Below, in pieces: positions 61,060-64,000 of a DNA stretch of 64,000 bases. The position numbers were made by a program, and so were the translations under genes. How positions within the stretch are numbered: the stretch's first letter is position 1; each line of letters begins with the position of its first letter. Source of the DNA: Tychonema litorale BBK16 (GTDB lineage Bacteria; Cyanobacteriota; Cyanobacteriia; Cyanobacteriales; Microcoleaceae); NCBI RefSeq assembly GCF_021648855.1, contig NZ_JAKJHX010000002.1:1-64000 (forward strand), in the 5' to 3' direction. A model generated the notes under the pieces. The model was not told the origin of the DNA and searched no databases. It worked only from the letters and a program-made list of their open reading frames with translations.

Positions 61060-63283
61060 AATTTTCTAACCTTAAAAAATGCACCTGTCCCGAAACTTCC
61101 GCCGCCACAATTGTCACCCCATCCGGTGCAACAGCACAAGATTTCAACGCACTATCAGCCCGAAAAGTAGCAATTACTTCTAGACTTACCAAATCCCAAA
61201 CTCTCAGAGTATTATCATCAGAAACAGAAATTAGCCTGCTTCCCAAAGTCGCCAAAGCTGTTACCGCATCGGCATGACCTGCCAAAGTAAAAAGTTCCTT
61301 TCTACTTGACAAATCCCAAATTTTAATCATTTTATTCCTGCCCCCAGAAATTACCCACTTGCCATCGGCTGTAACTGCTAAAGCATTTACCAAACTCTCA
61401 TGACCTTTGAGAGTAAAAAGTTGATTTTTTACTACTAAATTCCACAAGTCAGCCAAACTATTTTTTTCTTTTCCTAAACTCCAAATTTTGAGATTTCGGT
61501 CGCCGGAAGCTGAGATTAAACGCTTGCTGTCAGGAGTAACTGCGACAGCTTTTATCCCGTCGGTGTGACCTATAAATGTAAAAATTTCCTCTCCTGTTTC
61601 CAAATTCCAAACTTTAATACTTTTGTCTCCTGAACCAGAAATCGCCATCGTTCCGTCCGCAGTCACAGCAATAGAATTTATCCAGTCTGTATGACCTGTG
61701 AAAGTAAAAATTTCCTCTCCTGTTTCCAGATGCCAAACTTTCACAGTTTTGTCGCCGGAACCAGAAATTATTCGTTGGCTGTCTGGAGTGACAGCGATTG
61801 CTTTTACCCAATCTGTATGACCATGAATAGTCAAAAGTTCCTCTCCATTTGCCAGATTCCAGACTTTAATGCTGTTGTCGCCAGAACCAGAAATCGCTTT
61901 AGTACCGTCGGCAGTCACTGCGACAGCATTTACCGAGTCTTCATGACCTATAAATGATAGATTTTCTTTTCCTGTTTCTAAGTACCAAACTTTGAGAGTT
62001 TTGTCAGAGGAACCAGAAACTATCCGCTTACCGTCCGCAGTTACTGCAACCGCATTCACCGGGGCGATGTGATTGGTAAAACTGCAAATTTCTTCTCTTG
62101 TTTCTAGATGCCAAACTTTGATTGTTTTGTCACCGGAAGCAGAAATTACCCGGCTGCCGTCAGGAGTAACTGCTACAGCTTGAACGAAACTGCCGTGCAT
62201 TCCTAATGTAAAAACTCTCTTTCTTTCTGCTAAACTCCAGACTTTGACAGTGCTGTCGTAACTGCCGGAAACAATGCTTTGTCCATCGGGAGTAAATACT
62301 ACGGATTTGACCCAATCTGTATGACCAGTGAGAGTAAAGAGTTCTTTGCCAGTTTCTAAATTCCAGACTTTGATGCTGTTGTCGCCAGACCCGGAAATCA
62401 GCCGTTTGCTATCTGGACTCACTGCTACGGATTGTACAAAACTTGTATGACCTTTGAGGTTGAAAATTACTTGCCTGGTTGTCAAATCCCAAACTTTAAT
62501 ACTGCCATCCCATGAACCAGAAATTACTGCTTTGCCGTCTGGGGTAACTGCCACAGCTTCTACGGCAAAAGTGTCGCCGGCAAAGGTAAATACTTCTTGT
62601 CCAGTTTCGAGGTTCCAAATCTTAATTGTATTGTCCCAGGAACCGGAAATTACTTGAGTACCATCGGGGGTGATTGCGACAGTATTGACGTAGGTAAGAT
62701 GACCTGTTAGGGTAAAAAGTTCTTCTCCTGTTTCTAAATTCCAAACCTTGAGATTATGGTCGGAGGAAGCAGAAATTGCCCGCTTACCGTCGGGGGTTAT
62801 CGCTACAGCTTGTACCCAGTCTGTATGTCCGGTGAGGGTGCGTTGCAATCTTCCTCCCGGTGGGGTGAAACTGGAGGTCAGCGGCCGCAGCCAGGGATGT
62901 TTCTGGTGTTTTGCTTGGGCTAGCAGTGCTTGAATTTCTGGAATTTCAAAACACATCAAGCGGGCAATTAGTTGTGTTGCTAATTGGGTTTTGTCTTTGG
63001 CTATAATGTGGGCAGAAAGCCGAATTGTTTCTTGAATTAATTTTAGTGTTTCTGTTTTTTGATTTGAGGTTGCAATTTCGCTTTTTGTTGCGATGTCATA
63101 CTCTTCTATTAGTGGCTGTACTCCCGATGCGGAGAGTTTGGCTTCAATAAAATTGTAATCTGTTAGTAAGCTGTATAGTCGATCGGCTTCCCCAGGAGTT
63201 GCTGGCTGACTTGGTAGGATTTCCAGATATTGCATCTGTTCTGCGGGCTGCATCCGATCTGAATCTTGTGTAAATTCGCTCAT
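61055..63283 (-). CDS. WD40 repeat protein with 14 blades
   Basis: 742 aa. Residues 1-145 are helical (LIEEYDIATKSEIATSNQKT, LKLIQETIRLSAHIIAKDKT, QLATQLIARLMCF), like the segment that links NB-ARC to WD40 in cyanobacterial NB-ARC-WD proteins, but no ATPase is present here. From about 148 there are 13 clear WD repeats with GH...WVQAVAVTPDGKRAISASS and KVWNLETGEE-type units, and a weaker 14th (LKSCAVAPDGVTIVAAEVSG), enough for two seven-blade propellers. Presumably a protein-interaction scaffold. Blades are highly alike at the DNA level, so repeat-number change between strains is likely. Confidence 0.92.
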   Translation of the reverse strand: MSEFTQDSDRMQPAEQMQYLEILPSQPATPGEADRLYSLLTDYNFIEAKLSASGVQPLIEEYDIATKSEIATSNQKTETLKLIQETIRLSAHIIAKDKTQLATQLIARLMCFEIPEIQALLAQAKHQKHPWLRPLTSSFTPPGGRLQRTLTGHTDWVQAVAITPDGKRAISASSDHNLKVWNLETGEELFTLTGHLTYVNTVAITPDGTQVISGSWDNTIKIWNLETGQEVFTFAGDTFAVEAVAVTPDGKAVISGSWDGSIKVWDLTTRQVIFNLKGHTSFVQSVAVSPDSKRLISGSGDNSIKVWNLETGKELFTLTGHTDWVKSVVFTPDGQSIVSGSYDSTVKVWSLAERKRVFTLGMHGSFVQAVAVTPDGSRVISASGDKTIKVWHLETREEICSFTNHIAPVNAVAVTADGKRIVSGSSDKTLKVWYLETGKENLSFIGHEDSVNAVAVTADGTKAISGSGDNSIKVWNLANGEELLTIHGHTDWVKAIAVTPDSQRIISGSGDKTVKVWHLETGEEIFTFTGHTDWINSIAVTADGTMAISGSGDKSIKVWNLETGEEIFTFIGHTDGIKAVAVTPDSKRLISASGDRNLKIWSLGKEKNSLADLWNLVVKNQLFTLKGHESLVNALAVTADGKWVISGGRNKMIKIWDLSSRKELFTLAGHADAVTALATLGSRLISVSDDNTLRVWDLVSLEVIATFRADSALKSCAVAPDGVTIVAAEVSGQVHFLRLENW

Positions 63284-63440
63284 AAATTTATGATGTTTTT
63301 GTCAAATGTGTGCGATGGCTAGCTGCACCTTCCTAAAAACCCGATCGAGAAACTTGTGTCTTTTCTTAGGATGACATATTTTAATTGCTGTTTGCTAAAA
63401 TATCTAAAATAGAAAAGTATTGAGTTTAGAGACAAAATTC

Positions 63441-63953
63441 ATGGATGTTATCGAGTTTTTTGAGTTAAGTGCAGGCAAGTGGTTTTCCCAGCGCACTGTA
63501 CACAATCTCAATTCCGGGGAATTGCAGGCAGGTAAATCTGACCTGAAAATAGAAATACTGACGGCTATGGCACCTGAAGTCGTTAAACTGTGTCAACATC
63601 ACTCGATCGATCCCACTTCTACTGGGTTAACCAGCATTCGGGTGAGTTGGGATGGCACTCCCGATCGCACTGAGCAAAAACAAATCGGTTCTACAATATT
63701 AGCGATCTTACCCAATCCCGACAACCCTAGCGAAGGTAAAGTGCTCCAAGACAAGGGCAATACCCGCTATGTGATGGGCAGCGATGATGTGCTGACATTG
63801 ATTACGGAATCTGAAACTATCCATGCCGAAGAACGTCTGTGGTATCTCATTCCCAATCTGCGACTGCGTACCAGTGTTGTCAAGCAAGCAAACGGTACGG
63901 AACAAGCTTCTTTTTGTTCGGAAATTCGCATGGGAGTAGGCCCCAAAAGTTAA
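63441..63953 (+). CDS. CpcS/CpeS-type phycobiliprotein lyase
   Basis: 170 aa from MDVIEFFELSAGKWFSQRTV. Lipocalin-like proteins of this family (DUF1001) attach bilins such as phycocyanobilin to Cys residues of phycobiliproteins. The pattern FFELSAGKWFSQRTVHNL, GLTSIRVSWDG, ILAILPNPDNPSEGKVLQDK and ERLWYLIPNLRLRTSVV is typical. ATG at 63441 is chosen over a TTG at 63420. Whether it is CpcS, CpcU or CpeS cannot be decided from sequence alone. No phycobiliprotein genes in the window. Confidence 0.9.
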   Translation: MDVIEFFELSAGKWFSQRTVHNLNSGELQAGKSDLKIEILTAMAPEVVKLCQHHSIDPTSTGLTSIRVSWDGTPDRTEQKQIGSTILAILPNPDNPSEGKVLQDKGNTRYVMGSDDVLTLITESETIHAEERLWYLIPNLRLRTSVVKQANGTEQASFCSEIRMGVGPKS

Positions 63954-63960
63954 GAGTTTT

Positions 63961-64000
63961 GTTATTTGTTATTTGTTATTTGTTCGTTCTGATAACGAAT
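63961..64000. repeat. GTTATTT heptamers at the window end
   Basis: Three tandem TTGTTAT-type heptamers directly after the lyase stop codon, cut by the window edge. Confidence 0.7.

Noticed and set aside
61055-63283. Periodic DNA repeats in the WD40 gene as a repeat array
   Set aside because: The periodicity of about 125 bases is explained by the WD40 protein repeats.

Overview
The window reads as chromosomal DNA of a filamentous cyanobacterium, most likely an Oscillatoriales genome of the Microcoleus/Oscillatoria/Tychonema kind. The signs are many GCGATCGC-type (HIP1-like) octamers, a PsaX photosystem I subunit gene, a CpcS/CpeS-type phycobiliprotein lyase, a GlcE/GlcF glycolate dehydrogenase pair, a short-form HisG, several multi-domain hybrid histidine kinases and very abundant short tandem (heptameric) and palindromic repeats. 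The genus is inference. No rRNA, tRNA or CRISPR array was seen.

Layout. 1-4.8 kb: C-terminal processing protease, exonuclease III, a decayed IS630 element and a beta-propeller glycosidase-like gene. 5-15 kb: a 1415-aa hybrid kinase, a 1031-aa membrane protein built from about seven copies of one helical repeat, AlkB, and a membrane-anchored coiled-coil/Rossmann protein. 15.1-15.6 kb: an intact antitoxin gene beside a toxin gene broken by a 115-bp MITE with an 8-bp target duplication. 15.7-21.5 kb: an exopolysaccharide cluster (GT4, WecG/TagA, Wzy-like) followed by a LuxR-type and a REC-EAL response regulator. 21.6-28.4 kb: purN, GNAT, sugar ABC permease, RTX protein, psaX (48 codons, easy to miss), lipA, a response regulator and a PfkB kinase. 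28.5-39.7 kb: hybrid kinase, copper-type P-ATPase, tmk-holB-msrA operon, metallophosphoesterase, OmpR regulator and hisG. 39.9-46.8 kb: REC-adenylate cyclase, a tnpB-only IS605-type element abutting another hybrid kinase, DUF1997 and an SDR. 47-57.5 kb: membrane-bound lambda-lysozyme-like protein, secreted and hypothetical proteins, SGNH hydrolase, MlaE permease, patatin, the methionine-salvage genes mtnB and mtnX, a Crp/Fnr regulator and an unknown gene carrying two repeat insertions. 57.6-64 kb: KaiC-like remnant, glcE-glcF, a 14-blade WD40 protein and the phycobiliprotein lyase.

How it fits together. Most genes are housekeeping or signalling. Eight genes carry two-component receiver or kinase domains, and their outputs include c-di-GMP hydrolysis (EAL), cAMP synthesis (cyclase) and transcription. 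The most unusual aspect is how far dispersed repeats have invaded genes. An identical 28-bp palindromic repeat lies in frame inside both lipA and glcE. Other repeats lie in frame inside the copper ATPase and the 340-aa unknown protein, and heptamer tracts supply or extend the starts of mtnX and a glycosyltransferase. One IS supplies the stop codon of a kinase, and a MITE with IS630 ends follows hisG. No clearly novel multi-gene system (defence, CRISPR, biosynthetic) was recognised. The candidates worth following are the seven-repeat membrane protein, the AlkB-linked membrane Rossmann protein and the repeat-in-gene phenomenon.
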